A stretch of DNA of 64,000 nt from Rhodocista pekingensis. Its GTDB lineage: Bacteria > Pseudomonadota > Alphaproteobacteria > Azospirillales > Azospirillaceae. This document shows, piece after piece, positions 34,736-46,259 of the stretch. Within the stretch, counting starts at the first letter, position 1; each line of letters starts with the position of its first letter. Under the pieces are notes generated by a model, which saw only the letters and a program-made list of their open reading frames with translations, did no database searches and was not told the DNA's origin. The stretch lies in assembly GCF_042665545.1 (NCBI RefSeq), contig NZ_JBHTCM010000012.1, positions 1 to 64,000 on the forward strand. Reading direction: 5' to 3'. The position numbers and the translations under genes were made by a program.

Positions 34736-36183
34736 CAGGTGCCCCCCGCCTTGGGCGCCGGCGTCGTCCCGCCGGCGATGCCATAGAGCGCATCCAGCTC
34801 TGCCGGCAGCCGGTTGGCCCAGCCGGTGATGCTGCCGGCCCCCAGGCAGACGACCATGTCGCCCGGTTGCGCCAGATCGCGCACGATGCCGGCCAGCGCC
34901 TCGGGCGAGGGCAGGGCCTGCACGTTGCGGTGGCCGTGGGTGCGCAGACCCTCCACCAGCGCCTCCTTCGAGGCGCCCTCGACGGGCTGTTCGCCCGCGG
35001 CGTAGACGTCCGCCACGATTACGGCGTCGGCATCGTTGAAGCAGGTGCAGAACTCCTCGAACAGCGAGGAGAGGCGGCTGTAGCGGTGCGGCTGTACGAC
35101 CGCGATGGTGCGGCCGCGGCCGGCCATCCGCGCGGCCTTCAGCACCGCCTGGATCTCCACCGGATGGTGGCCGTAATCATCGATCACGACCACCCCGTTG
35201 GATTCGCCCGTCCTGGTGAAGCGGCGCTTGACGCCGCTGAAGCGGGCGAAGCTGGCGCGGATCTGCTCGTCCGCGATGCCCATGTTGATGGCGACGGCGA
35301 TGGCGGCGAGCGAGTTCTGGACGTTGTGCAGCCCGTACATGGGCAGATGCACCCGCTCGATGGTGCGCGCCTCGCCGGTCACCCGCTCGGACACCTGCAC
35401 GTCGTAGAAGGCGCCGCGGTGGTCGCCCTCGACATTGACGGCGCGCACGTCGGCCTGCGGGTTGAAGCCGTAGGTGACGATCCGCCGGTCCACGCGGGCG
35501 ACCAGGGCCTGCACCTCCGGATGGTCGGTGCAGAGCGCGGCGAAGCCGTAGAACGGGATGTTCTCGACGAAGCGGTCGAACGCCTCCCGCTCCTTCTCGA
35601 AGGTGCCGTAGAAGTCCAGATGCTCGGGGTCCATGTTGGTGACGATGGCGATGGTCGCCGGCAGCTTCGTGAAGGTGCCGTCGCTCTCGTCCGCCTCGAC
35701 CACCATCCAGTCGCCGCTGCCCAGCCGGGCGTTGGTGCCGAGCGCGTTGATGATGCCTCCGTTGATGATGGTCGGGTCGAAGCCGGCCCCGTCCAGCAGG
35801 GCCGCCACCATGGAGGTGGTGGTGGTCTTGCCGTGCGTGCCGGCCACCGCCACCGACCATTTCAGGCGCATCAGCTCGGCCAGCACCTCCGCCCGGCGCA
35901 CGACCGGCACCAGGGCGGCGCGGGCGGCCACGACCTCCGGATTGTCGGTCCGGACGGCGGAGGAGATGACGACGACCGCCGCCTCGCCCAGATTCTCCGC
36001 CCGGTGGCCGATCTCCACCCGGATGCCCAGGGTGCGCAGACGCGCGACATTGTAGTTGTCGGCGATGTCGCTGCCCTGGACGGAATAGCCGAGATTGTGC
36101 AGCACCTCGGCGATGCCCGACATGCCGATGCCGCCGATGCCGACGAAGTGGATGGTGCCGATGGAAAGCGGCATCGCGCGCAT
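34735..36183 (-). CDS. murC: UDP-N-acetylmuramate-L-alanine ligase
   Basis: The 482-residue Mur ligase adds L-Ala to UDP-MurNAc. The N-terminal Rossmann motif HFVGIGGIGMSG (12-23), ATP loop GTHGKTTTT (115-123), EADESD and the late HPVEIQ and QPHRYSR motifs are diagnostic of MurC. Starts at ATG 36183 or 36174 are possible. An 86-base gap separates it from murG, one of the larger spaces in the cluster. Confidence 0.97.
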   Translation of the reverse strand: MRAMPLSIGTIHFVGIGGIGMSGIAEVLHNLGYSVQGSDIADNYNVARLRTLGIRVEIGHRAENLGEAAVVVISSAVRTDNPEVVAARAALVPVVRRAEVLAELMRLKWSVAVAGTHGKTTTTSMVAALLDGAGFDPTIINGGIINALGTNARLGSGDWMVVEADESDGTFTKLPATIAIVTNMDPEHLDFYGTFEKEREAFDRFVENIPFYGFAALCTDHPEVQALVARVDRRIVTYGFNPQADVRAVNVEGDHRGAFYDVQVSERVTGEARTIERVHLPMYGLHNVQNSLAAIAVAINMGIADEQIRASFARFSGVKRRFTRTGESNGVVVIDDYGHHPVEIQAVLKAARMAGRGRTIAVVQPHRYSRLSSLFEEFCTCFNDADAVIVADVYAAGEQPVEGASKEALVEGLRTHGHRNVQALPSPEALAGIVRDLAQPGDMVVCLGAGSITGWANRLPAELDALYGIAGGTTPAPKAGGT

Positions 36184-36269
36184 GGCTCAGGCCCTCCCCG
36201 GGAAACGGACGGGGCCGGCGGGCTTGGGGCCGGCGGGCGTGGGAACTGCCGGGACGGGCATCGGGGCGC

Positions 36270-37405
36270 TCATTCGGCGGCTCGCATCTGGCTGTCCGGG
36301 GTGGTCCGACCGTTGCCCAGGCCGGCGGCGCCCAGCACGGCATCGGCCAGTCGGCGGGCGGCGTCCGGCAGGCCCCAGGCGGCCGCGGCCGCCGCGGCCG
36401 GGGCCAGGGGCGTCGGATCGGTCAGCAGCGCCGTCAGCCGTGCCGCCAGCGCCTCGGCCGTGAACTCCGGCTGCGGCATCAGCCAGGCGCCGCCGGCCGC
36501 GGCCAGGGCGCGGGCGTTGGCGGTCTGGTGGTCGTCGGTGGCGTGCGGGTAGGGCACCAGGATCGCCGGCCGGCCGGCCACTGTCAGCTCCGCCACGGTG
36601 GAGGCGCCGGCCCGGCCGATCATCAGGTGGCAGCGGGCCAGCCGTTCCGGCAGGTCGCGGAAGAAGGGGGCCAGGGTGGCCTGGACGCCCAGGGCCGCGT
36701 ACCCGTCGCGGGCCGCCTGGAGGTTCTCGGCACGCGCCTGCTGCACGATGCCCAGGCGGAGGCGCAGGTCCTCCGGCAGCATCGCCACGGCGCGCGGCAC
36801 GATCTCCCCGAACACGGTGGCGCCCTGGCTGCCGCCGGTGACCAGGATGTTGAGAGAGCCGCCCGGCAGGGGCGCTTCGTAGGGCCGGTCGCGCAGGACC
36901 AGCACGGCCGGCCGGACGGGGTTGCCGGTCCGCACGGCGCGCGCCCGGTCCACATTGTCCATGCCCTGCACCTCCGGGAAGGAGGTGCAGATCAGCCGGG
37001 CCCGCCGCGCCAGCATCCGGTTGGCGCGGCCCATGACGGCGTTCTGCTCGTGGATCGCCACCGGGATGCGCAGGCCGGCGGCGGCATAGACCGCCGGGAA
37101 GGACGGATAGCCGCCGAAGCCGACGACGATCGCCGGCGCGAGCCGCGCCAGCAGGCGGCGCGCCTGGAGCGTGCCGATGCCCAGCTCCAGCGCCGTGCGC
37201 GCCTTGCCCAGCAGCCCGCCGCCCAGGGTGGCGGAGCGGATGCGGTGGACCGGCACGTCGCGCAGCGCGTCGCCGAAGGCCGTGCCGCGCACGTCCGTCA
37301 CCAGCACCACCCGGTGGCCGCGCTCCAGCAGTTCGCGGGCCAGCGCCTCGGCGGGGAACAGATGGCCGCCGGTGCCGCCGGCCGCCAGCACGATGGGATT
37401 CGGGC

Positions 37406-37409
<4 letters not shown>
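36270..37409 (-). CDS. murG: Lipid II synthase (GlcNAc transferase) MurG
   Basis: The enzyme transfers GlcNAc from UDP-GlcNAc to lipid I on the inner face of the membrane. From ATG at 37409 it has 379 residues. GGTGGH (11-16), the HEQNAVMGRANR segment, LVTGGSQGA and the C-terminal donor site GRAGASTVAE and HATDDHQ are all present. The long frame extending to 38486 lies over ftsW and is not MurG. The ATG overlaps the ftsW stop (ATGA). Confidence 0.97.
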
Positions 37410-38529
<1,120 letters not shown>

Positions 38530-38533
<4 letters not shown>

Positions 38534-39930
38534 CGGCCGGCCTCCTTCATCGCCTCTACCAGCTTGGCGAAGTGGTCGCCGCGCACCTCGAAGTTCGGAT
38601 ACTGGTCGAAGCTCGCGCAGGCGGGCGAGAGCAGCACGACGGCCCCCGGCTCGCCCCCGGCCAGCGCCGAGCGGAAGGCCGTGGGCACCGCCGTTTCCAT
38701 CGTGCCGCAGCGGGTGTGCGGCACCCCGCGGGCGGCCAGCCAGGAGGCGAACTCCTCCGTCGCGGCGCCGATCAGGAAGGCGTGGCGGACCCGCGGCATG
38801 AAGGCGTCCAGGCCCTCCAGCCCGCCCTCCTTCGGCTTGCCGCCCAGGATCCAGTGGATCGCGTCGTAGCAGCCCAGGGCCTTGGCCGCGGCGTCGGCGT
38901 TGGTCGCCTTGCTGTCGTTGACGAAGCGGACGCCGTCGATGGTGGCGACCGCCTGCTGGCGGTGGGCCAGACCGGCGAAGCTGCGGATGGCGGCGGCGAT
39001 GGCGTCCGGCGCCACCCCGGCGGCGCGCGCCAGGGCATAGGCGGCGCAGGCGTTCTGCCAGTTGTGCCGGCCGGGCAGCGACGGGCAGTCGCGCAGGTCC
39101 AGCACGGCCAGGGCGCGGCCCTCGCTGTCGTCCACCAGCACGCCGTCGGGGGCGGAGACGCCGCCGGCCACCGCCCGTTCGGCGGAGATGCGGACGACGC
39201 GGCGACCGCCCTCGGCCTCCAGCGCGTCGGCCATGGCGGCACAGTGCGCGTCGTCCACGCCGATCACGGCGACCGGCAGGGCGGGCCGCGGGGACGGGGC
39301 GGGGCGGAAGGCCAACCGCTTGGCGGCGACATAGCCGTCCATGCCGCCGTGGCGGTCCAGGTGGTCGGGCGTGATGTTCAGCAGTGCCGCCGCATCGAAG
39401 CCGAGCGAGGGCGTCAGTTCGAGCTGGTAGCTGGACATCTCCAGCACGTAGACGTCGCCCGCGCCCAGCGCGTCGAAGGTCAGCACCGGGGTGCCCAGGT
39501 TGCCGCCGACCTGGAGGCGCCGCCCCGCGGTGGCCAGGATGTGGCCGGTCAGCGCCGTCGTCGTGCTCTTGCCGTTGGTGCCGGTGATGCCGAGATAGGT
39601 CGCCTCCGGCCGGGCGCGGCGCAGCAGTTCCACGTCCCCGATGATCGGGATGCCCGCGGCGCGCACGCGCGCGGCCACCGGGTGCGGGGCGGGGAAGGTG
39701 TGCGAGATGCCCGGCGAAAGCACCAGCGCCGTCACCCCCGTCAGGTCGGCCCGGTGCAGGTCCGTGAGCGGCAGACCGGCGGCGGTGGCCGCGGTGCGCC
39801 CGGCCTCGGCATCGTCCCAGGCCAGCACCTCGGCGCCGCCACGCGCGAGCGCGATCGCGGCCGCGAGGCCCGACCGGGCGAGCCCCATCACCGCGATACG
39901 CTGGCCGGCAAGGAAGGAGAGGTCGATCAT
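38530..39930 (-). CDS. murD: UDP-N-acetylmuramoyl-L-alanine-D-glutamate ligase
   Basis: The 466-residue Mur ligase adds D-Glu. The N-terminal MGLARSGLAAA binds the UDP moiety, the P-loop is GTNGKSTTT (117-125), and FVNDSKATNADAA with the ILGGKPKEG region is typical of MurD. It follows mraY by seven bases and overlaps ftsW by ATGA. Confidence 0.97.
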
Positions 39931-39937
39931 CCGGCCC

Positions 39938-41023
39938 TCACCGCAGCTTCAGGGTGGAGAGGCCGATCAACGCCAGGATGGCGGCGATGATCCAGAACCG
40001 GATGACGACCGTCGGCTCCGACCAGCCCTTCTTCTCGAAGTGATGGTGGATCGGCGCCATCCGGAAGACGCGCTTGCCGGTCAGCTTGAAGCTGGCGACC
40101 TGCACCATCACCGACACCGCCTCCAGCACGAACAGGCCGCCGACGATGGCCAGAACCAGCTCGTGCTTGGTCATGACGCTGACGGCACCCAGCGCGCCGC
40201 CCATGGAGAGCGAGCCGGTGTCGCCCATGAAGACCATGGCCGGCGGCGCGTTGAACCAGAGGAAGCCCAGCCCCGCCCCGACCAGCGCGCCGCAGAACAC
40301 GGCCAGCTCGCCCGTGCCGGGGACATGGTGGATCTGGAGATAGCCGGCGAAGATGGCGTTGCCCGACAGGTAGGCGATCAGCCCGAAGGTCGCCGCCGCG
40401 ATCATGATCGGCACGATGGCGAGACCGTCCAGCCCGTCGGTCAGGTTCACGGCGTTGCTGGCCCCGACCATGACCAGGATGGCGAAGGGGATGAAGAACC
40501 AGCCGAGATTGACCAGCAGATCCTTGAAGAAGGGAACGGCCAAGCCGGTGTCCAGCGGGTGCGGCGTGACCGCGATGTACCAGGTGGCGGCGATACCGGC
40601 GATGGCGATGGTCCAGGCGAGCTTGAGCTTGCCCGACAGGCCCTTGGTGTTGCGCTTGGTCAGTTTCAGGAAGTCGTCGCCGAAGCCGATCAGGCCGAAG
40701 CCGACCGTCACCAGCAGGACGATCCAGGTGTAGACGTTCGCCAGATCCACCCAGAGCAGCGTGCTGACGATCACCGCGATCAGGATCATCAGCCCACCCA
40801 TGGTGGGCGTGCCCTTCTTCTTCAGGTGGGTCTCCGGCCCGTCGGTGCGGATCGGCTGGCCCTCTCCCTGCACCGACTTCAGCCAGCGGATCACCCGCGG
40901 TCCGATCACGAAGCTGATCAGCAGCGCGGTCACCATCGCTCCGCCCGTCCGGAAGGTGATGTACCGGAACAGGTTGAAGATCTGGAACTCGTCCGCCAGC
41001 GGATAGAGCAGGTTGAACAGCAT
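39938..41023 (-). CDS. mraY: Phospho-MurNAc-pentapeptide transferase
   Basis: The integral-membrane enzyme (361 residues, ten helices) makes lipid I from UDP-MurNAc-pentapeptide and undecaprenyl phosphate. Conserved segments are KKKGTPTMGG, the FGDDFLK catalytic aspartates, NAVNLTDGLDGLA, and the loop MAPIHHHFEKKGW. It sits seven bases from murF and seven from murD. Confidence 0.98.
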   Translation of the reverse strand: MLFNLLYPLADEFQIFNLFRYITFRTGGAMVTALLISFVIGPRVIRWLKSVQGEGQPIRTDGPETHLKKKGTPTMGGLMILIAVIVSTLLWVDLANVYTWIVLLVTVGFGLIGFGDDFLKLTKRNTKGLSGKLKLAWTIAIAGIAATWYIAVTPHPLDTGLAVPFFKDLLVNLGWFFIPFAILVMVGASNAVNLTDGLDGLAIVPIMIAAATFGLIAYLSGNAIFAGYLQIHHVPGTGELAVFCGALVGAGLGFLWFNAPPAMVFMGDTGSLSMGGALGAVSVMTKHELVLAIVGGLFVLEAVSVMVQVASFKLTGKRVFRMAPIHHHFEKKGWSEPTVVIRFWIIAAILALIGLSTLKLR

Positions 41024-41030
41024 GTCGTCC

Positions 41031-42509
41031 TCAGCTCGCCGAACCGGCGGCGACCGCGGCCGGTGCCTCCGCCGCCTGATCCCCGTGGTCGAGCGCCAGA
41101 AGCGCGTCCACCACCCGGCTCATGCGGCTGCCGGCCGATCCCTTCACCATCACCACGTCGCCCGCCCGCACCGCATCCGCCACCAGCGGCGCCAGCGCCG
41201 CGCTGTCCTCGGTGTGGCGGCCGCGCAGGGCGGCGGGCAGGCGGTCGAACAGGAACTTCATGTTCGGGCCGCAGCAGAACACCAGATCGGCGCCGGCGCG
41301 GCGGAACTGGTCGGCCAGCCCGGCATGCAGCGAGGGCGCCTGCGCGCCCAGCTCGCGCATGTCGCCCAGCACGGCGATGCGCCGGCCGCCCGCGCCGGGG
41401 TCGGTCCTGCCCAGCACGGTGGCGGCGGCGGCGACGGAGACGGGGCTGGCGTTGTAGCTCTCGTCGATCAGGGTGAAGCTGCCCTTGGCCAGAGCCACCC
41501 GGCGGCGCAGGCCGCGACCCTTGATCGGGGCGAGCTGGGAGAGCTGCCGCGCCGCGGCGGCCACGTCCGCTTCCGCCGCGGCGACAGCGAGCAGCACCGC
41601 GAGGCTGTTCATGACATGGTGCCGGCCGGGCAGGGACAGGCAGTACTGGATGCGCTCGCCCCGAATGCTGGCCGTGACGGCGGAGGAGGTGGCGTGCAGC
41701 GAGCATTCCAGCAGGTGCGCGTCCGCCCCCTCCTGCGTGCCGAAGCTCCAGATCCGGGTCAGGCCCTGGGTGCGGGCGGCGGCGACCAGCCGGGCGAAGT
41801 GCGGGTTGTCACGGTTCAGGATGGCGGTGCCGGTCGGCGTCATGCCCTCGAAGATCTCGGCCTTGGCGTCGGCGATGCCCTCGACGCTGGCGAAGAACTC
41901 CAGATGCACCGCCTCGACCGTGGTGATGATCGCCACGTCCGGCTGCACCATGCGGGACAGCGGCCCGATCTCGCCGGCATGGTTCATGCCCAGCTCGAAG
42001 ACGCCGTAGTGCGCGTCGGCGGGGAAGCGGGCCAGCGACAGCGGCACACCCCAGTGATTGTTCAGGCTGCCCTGGGTGGCGAAGGTCGGGCCCTGGGCGT
42101 CCAGGCAGAGCTTCAGCGCCTCCTTCGTGCCGGTCTTGCCGACCGATCCGGTGACGGCGATGACCTTGCCGCGGGCGTTCAGGCGGGCGACGCGGCCGAG
42201 ATCCTCCAGCGCCGCCAGGGTGTCCTCCACCAGCAGCACCGGCGCCTCGGGCGGCACGTTGCCCGGCAGGCGGGAGACCAGCGCCGCCGCGGCCCCGTGC
42301 GCCAGCGCGTCGCCGACATAGTCGTGGCCGTCGAAGTTGGGCCCCTTCAGCGCGACGAACAGGTCGCCGGGCCGGAGCGTGCGGCTGTCGATGGAGACGC
42401 CCGTCGCCATCCAGTGCCCCGGGGTGCGCCGGGTCGGATGGCGGCCGTTCGTGGCGGCGGCGGCGTCGGCCGCTGTCCAGAGCACGTCGGAGCCGTTGTG
42501 CGTCTTCAT
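41031..42509 (-). CDS. murF: UDP-MurNAc-tripeptide:D-Ala-D-Ala ligase
   Basis: The 492-residue Mur ligase adds D-Ala-D-Ala made by Ddl. The P-loop is GSVGKTGTK (121-129), FELGMNHAGEI and DESYNASPVS are characteristic of MurF, and the C-terminal domain carries VKGSAGSRMSRVV. The start ATG at 42509 removes an upstream segment that overlaps murE. The gap to murE is 13 bases. Confidence 0.96.
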   Translation of the reverse strand: MKTHNGSDVLWTAADAAAATNGRHPTRRTPGHWMATGVSIDSRTLRPGDLFVALKGPNFDGHDYVGDALAHGAAAALVSRLPGNVPPEAPVLLVEDTLAALEDLGRVARLNARGKVIAVTGSVGKTGTKEALKLCLDAQGPTFATQGSLNNHWGVPLSLARFPADAHYGVFELGMNHAGEIGPLSRMVQPDVAIITTVEAVHLEFFASVEGIADAKAEIFEGMTPTGTAILNRDNPHFARLVAAARTQGLTRIWSFGTQEGADAHLLECSLHATSSAVTASIRGERIQYCLSLPGRHHVMNSLAVLLAVAAAEADVAAAARQLSQLAPIKGRGLRRRVALAKGSFTLIDESYNASPVSVAAAATVLGRTDPGAGGRRIAVLGDMRELGAQAPSLHAGLADQFRRAGADLVFCCGPNMKFLFDRLPAALRGRHTEDSAALAPLVADAVRAGDVVMVKGSAGSRMSRVVDALLALDHGDQAAEAPAAVAAGSAS

Positions 42510-42522
42510 GGCCTGCACCCCG

Positions 42523-43998
42523 TCACACGTTGAGCCTGCCGACGGCGGCGCGCGCAACGGCGGCGTCGTCGAACGGTCGCACTTCGGTTCCCACGATCTG
42601 TCCCTGCTCGTGCCCCTTGCCGCAGATGACCAGCACGTCGCCGGGCGCGAGCCCCGCGATGGCGGCTTCGATGGCCTCGGCACGGTCGCCGATCTCCGTG
42701 GCGTCCGGGCAGGCGGCCAGGATGGCCGCCCGGATCGCCGCCGGGACCTCGCTGCGCGGATTGTCGTCCGTGACGATGGCGCGGTCGGCGAGCCGCGCCA
42801 CCACCTCGCCCATCAGCGGGCGCTTGCCCGGGTCGCGGTCGCCGCCGGCACCGAACACGGCGACCAGGCGGCCGACGGTATGCGGCCTCAGGGCTTTCAG
42901 AACCGTTTCCAGCCCGTCGGGCGTGTGGGCGTAATCGACGTAGACGGCCGCGCCATTTTTGAGACGCGCCACCAGGTCCAGGCGGCCGCGCACCCCTGTG
43001 AGACGGGCGAGCTGCGCCGCCGCCGCCGCCGGGTCCTCGCCGGAGCCGATCACCAGCCCCAGGGCACAGAGCGCGTTCCAGAGCTGGAAGTTGCCGACCA
43101 GGGGCAGTTCCAGGCTGTGGCGCGTGCCGAACACCTCGATCTCCACCTGCTGGCCGTGCGGCAGCGGCCGGGCCCCGCGCAGGGCCAGCTCGCGGCCGCG
43201 CTCGCCGTAGCCGATCACCGTCTGTTTGCGCGAGCGGCAGAGTGCGGCCAGCGCCTCGAACTGCGGCGTGTCGGCGTTCAGCACGGCCACGGCACCCTGC
43301 GGCATGACGCGCTCGAACAGCGTCGCCTTGGCCTGGAAATAGGCCTCCATGGTGCGGTGGTAGTCCAAATGGTCACGCGTCAGGTTGGTGAAGCCGGCGC
43401 ACGTCACCAGCACCCCGTCCAGCCGGAACTGGTCGAGTCCATGCGACGAGGCCTCCATCGCCAGATGGGTCACGCCGCCGCGGGCGAGCTCTGCGAGGAG
43501 CCTATGAAGCTCGACAGGGTCGGGTGTCGTCAAGGTCTCGATGTTCGGAAAGCCATCGGCTACCAGACCTAGCGTTCCCATGGCGCCGCTGCGGTGGCCC
43601 AGCCCGGCCCAGATCTGCCGCGTGAACTGCGCGGTGGAGGTCTTGCCGTTGGTCCCGGTCACCGCCGCGATGCGGTGCGGCTGGGCCCCGTAGAAGGCCG
43701 CGGCCAGCAGCGCCAGCCGCCGCCGCGGGTTCAAGTCCTCGATCAGGGCGACATGCTCGCAGCCCGGCGGCAGTACCGTGCCCTTCGGGGCCAGCACGGC
43801 CGACGCCCCCGCCGCCACGGCCTGGGCGATGAAGTCCCGCCCATCATGGCGTGTGCCCGGCAACGCTGCGAACAGCGTTCCGGGCACGACCTTGCGCGAA
43901 TCGGCGGTCAGGGCGGTGATCGGCGGGTCCCTTTCCAGCGCCAGGGCCGAGACGGCGATTTCTGTGCGGGAGGCCATGATGTCCGAGAGCTTCTTCAT
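42523..43998 (-). CDS. murE: UDP-MurNAc-L-Ala-D-Glu:meso-DAP ligase
   Basis: The 491-residue Mur ligase adds the third stem residue. ADSRKVVPG, the P-loop TGTNGKTST (114-122), EASSHGLDQ and VDYAHTPDGLE are present. The DNPRSE motif reads meso-diaminopimelate, so the cell wall is of the DAP type. It follows ftsI by 39 bases. Confidence 0.97.
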   Translation of the reverse strand: MKKLSDIMASRTEIAVSALALERDPPITALTADSRKVVPGTLFAALPGTRHDGRDFIAQAVAAGASAVLAPKGTVLPPGCEHVALIEDLNPRRRLALLAAAFYGAQPHRIAAVTGTNGKTSTAQFTRQIWAGLGHRSGAMGTLGLVADGFPNIETLTTPDPVELHRLLAELARGGVTHLAMEASSHGLDQFRLDGVLVTCAGFTNLTRDHLDYHRTMEAYFQAKATLFERVMPQGAVAVLNADTPQFEALAALCRSRKQTVIGYGERGRELALRGARPLPHGQQVEIEVFGTRHSLELPLVGNFQLWNALCALGLVIGSGEDPAAAAAQLARLTGVRGRLDLVARLKNGAAVYVDYAHTPDGLETVLKALRPHTVGRLVAVFGAGGDRDPGKRPLMGEVVARLADRAIVTDDNPRSEVPAAIRAAILAACPDATEIGDRAEAIEAAIAGLAPGDVLVICGKGHEQGQIVGTEVRPFDDAAVARAAVGRLNV

Positions 43999-44037
43999 GT
44001 CGGTCGGGTCATCGCGGGTGGGGTGTCCGGGGGTGCA

Positions 44038-45831
44038 TCATCGCCCCCCGGAACCGCCCGCCGGGACGGACGCCACCTGGGCGACGGCCGGAGACTCGAC
44101 GGGATTGATGGCAAGGGCATGGATGATCTCGGGCGATTGCGCGTCCTGCGGACGGACGCCCAGCAACGGGCCGGTCTGGGCCACGATGCGCCCCCCCGTG
44201 GGGGCACCCACCCAGCCGCCCGTGGCATAGCCGAAGCTCTTCTTGTTCCCCTTGGGCTCGTCCACCATCACGTAGACCACGTATTTCGGGTCGTTCATGG
44301 GGAACACGCCGAGGAAGGAGGAGATGAGCGCCTTTCTGGCATAGCCGCCATTCTTGACCTTTTCGGCCGTGCCGGTCTTGCCGCCCACCAGATAGCCCGG
44401 CGCGTCGGCCATCTTGGCCGTGCCCTCGGTGACGACGACGCGCATCAGCTTGCGCAGCGTGTCGCTGGTCTGCTCGCTGACGATTCGGGTGCCGGGAATC
44501 TCCGCGTCGCGGTCGCGCTTCAGCAGGGTCGCCGGATGCATGATGCCGCCGTTCACCACGCCGGCGGCGGCGGTGACCAGATGCACCGGGCTGACGGACA
44601 TGCCGTGCCCGAAGCTGATGGTCATCATGTTCACGTCGCGCCAGGGATTGGGGATGATCGGCCAGCCCATCTCCGGCAGTTCCAGCGAGGCGGGCCGGGT
44701 GAAGCCCAGCTTCGTCATGAACTCCTTCTGGGCGACGGGACCGACCTGTTCGGCCATCCGCACCGAGCCGATGTTGGACGAGTGCTTGAACACGTCCACC
44801 ACGTCCATCCAGCGGTTCTCGGGATGGAAGTCGGAAATGGTGAAGCGGCCGATGCGGATCGGGCGCGTCGCGTCGAACATGTCGCGCAGCTTGACCCGGC
44901 CCGACTCCAGGGCCAGCGCCGTGTTGAAGATCTTGAAGGTGGAGCCCATCTCATACACGCCCAGCGTGTTCCGGTTGAACCGGGGGTCCAGGTCCTGCTG
45001 CTCCTGCGGGGGCGGCGGATTGTGCGGATCGAAGTCGGGCAGGCTGATCATCGCCAGTAGTTCGCCGGTCTTCACGTCCATGACCATGCCGGCGCCGCCG
45101 ATCGCCTGGAAATCATCGATGGCGGTCTGCACCTCCCGGCGCAGGATGTGCTGCAACCGCACGTCGATGGACAGGCGCAGCGGCTCCTGGTTCTCCTTCA
45201 GGCGGCGGTCGAACGCCTGCTCGATCCCCATCAGGCCGACATTGTCGACGCCGGAGAAGCCGACGACATGGGCGGCGAGGCTGCCCTGCGGGTAGATGCG
45301 CCGCTCCTCCCGCTGGAAGGCCAGACCGGGAATGCCCAGGCGGTTCACCTCGTAGACCTGACGCGGGGTCAGGTTGCGCTTGATCCAGACGAAGCGCTTG
45401 TCGCTCTGCAACTCGGCCAGGACGTCCTGTTCCTTGACGTCCAGCACCTCGGTCAGGCGGCGGGCCGCCTCCTTCGGGTCGATCACCAGCTTCGGGTCGG
45501 CGAACAGCGACTCCGTCGTCAGCGAGGAGGCCAGAAGCACGCCGTTGCGGTCCACGATGTCGGCGCGGCTGGTCGGGGCCTTGGCGCCGGCAGCCCGCGC
45601 CACCGCCGGTTCGCCGCCGCGGCTCAGCACCGTCGCGTCCAGCAGCTTCAGCCCCACCGCGCCGAAGGCCAGCGCGAACATGGCCGCCGTCACCACCAGC
45701 CGGTGGCGTCCCTGTTCCAGCGCCGGAGTGCCGTGCGGCTGCCAGCGGACCCGCGGCTCCGTCCGCGGCGCGTGCGGGCGGTCGAGGCCGGTCATGTCGA
45801 AGCCGGTCAGCGACAGGGGCGCGTCGGTCAT
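44038..45831 (-). CDS. ftsI: Septal transpeptidase FtsI (PBP3)
   Basis: The class B penicillin-binding protein has 597 residues. A cytosolic N-terminus is followed by one membrane helix (about 46-66), the pedestal dimerisation domain (88-215) and the transpeptidase domain with active-site S297-TFK, SSN (351-353) and KTGTAEK. The C-terminal tail is Pro/Gly/Val-rich. ATG at 45831 overlaps the ftsL stop (ATGA). It crosslinks septal peptidoglycan together with FtsW. Confidence 0.97.
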   Translation of the reverse strand: MTDAPLSLTGFDMTGLDRPHAPRTEPRVRWQPHGTPALEQGRHRLVVTAAMFALAFGAVGLKLLDATVLSRGGEPAVARAAGAKAPTSRADIVDRNGVLLASSLTTESLFADPKLVIDPKEAARRLTEVLDVKEQDVLAELQSDKRFVWIKRNLTPRQVYEVNRLGIPGLAFQREERRIYPQGSLAAHVVGFSGVDNVGLMGIEQAFDRRLKENQEPLRLSIDVRLQHILRREVQTAIDDFQAIGGAGMVMDVKTGELLAMISLPDFDPHNPPPPQEQQDLDPRFNRNTLGVYEMGSTFKIFNTALALESGRVKLRDMFDATRPIRIGRFTISDFHPENRWMDVVDVFKHSSNIGSVRMAEQVGPVAQKEFMTKLGFTRPASLELPEMGWPIIPNPWRDVNMMTISFGHGMSVSPVHLVTAAAGVVNGGIMHPATLLKRDRDAEIPGTRIVSEQTSDTLRKLMRVVVTEGTAKMADAPGYLVGGKTGTAEKVKNGGYARKALISSFLGVFPMNDPKYVVYVMVDEPKGNKKSFGYATGGWVGAPTGGRIVAQTGPLLGVRPQDAQSPEIIHALAINPVESPAVAQVASVPAGGSGGR

Positions 45832-46259
45832 CGGGGGGCTCCGTAGGTGGCGAGAACGACGGGGGCGTCGGGGCGGCTTCCGCCGGGACGGGAGGTGTCC
45901 GGCTTCGGGCTGCGTGCCGGCGCCACGGCGCGGCCGGGCTTGCGCGCCGGCACGGGGACCGTGACGGTGGCCAGCATCTCGGGCTGCTTCTCCGGGATGG
46001 CGTCCAGGGAGACGATCTGTTCGGCGCGGGTGGGTTGCAGCAGCAGGTGCTGCGCCACCAGGGTTTCCAGCCGCGTCGGATCGTTGAGATAGGCCCATTC
46101 CGCCCGCAGCACCTGGATCGCCTCCTGCTCGGCGACGATCTGGCGGTTCAGCGAGGAGAGCTTCTCCGCCTGCTCCTGCACCCGGTAGCTGGTCTGGTAG
46201 AGGATCACGCTGGCCAGCGAGGCAAGGGCGATCCAGACGACGGTGGATTTGCCGATCAT
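45828..46259 (-). CDS. ftsL: Cell division protein FtsL
   Basis: The small bitopic divisome protein (143 residues) has a membrane helix at 4-22 and a periplasmic coiled coil (about 27-70, EKLSSLNRQIVAEQEAIQVL), with the conserved YLNDPTRLE segment. A Pro/Ala/Lys-rich tail (105-143) is disordered. Position between rsmH and ftsI, with ATGA overlaps on both sides, supports the assignment despite low family sequence similarity. Confidence 0.9.
   Translation of the reverse strand: MIGKSTVVWIALASLASVILYQTSYRVQEQAEKLSSLNRQIVAEQEAIQVLRAEWAYLNDPTRLETLVAQHLLLQPTRAEQIVSLDAIPEKQPEMLATVTVPVPARKPGRAVAPARSPKPDTSRPGGSRPDAPVVLATYGAPR

Noticed and set aside
36184..36269. Possible small gene between murG and murC
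   Set aside because: No start with a ribosome binding site and only 86 bases.
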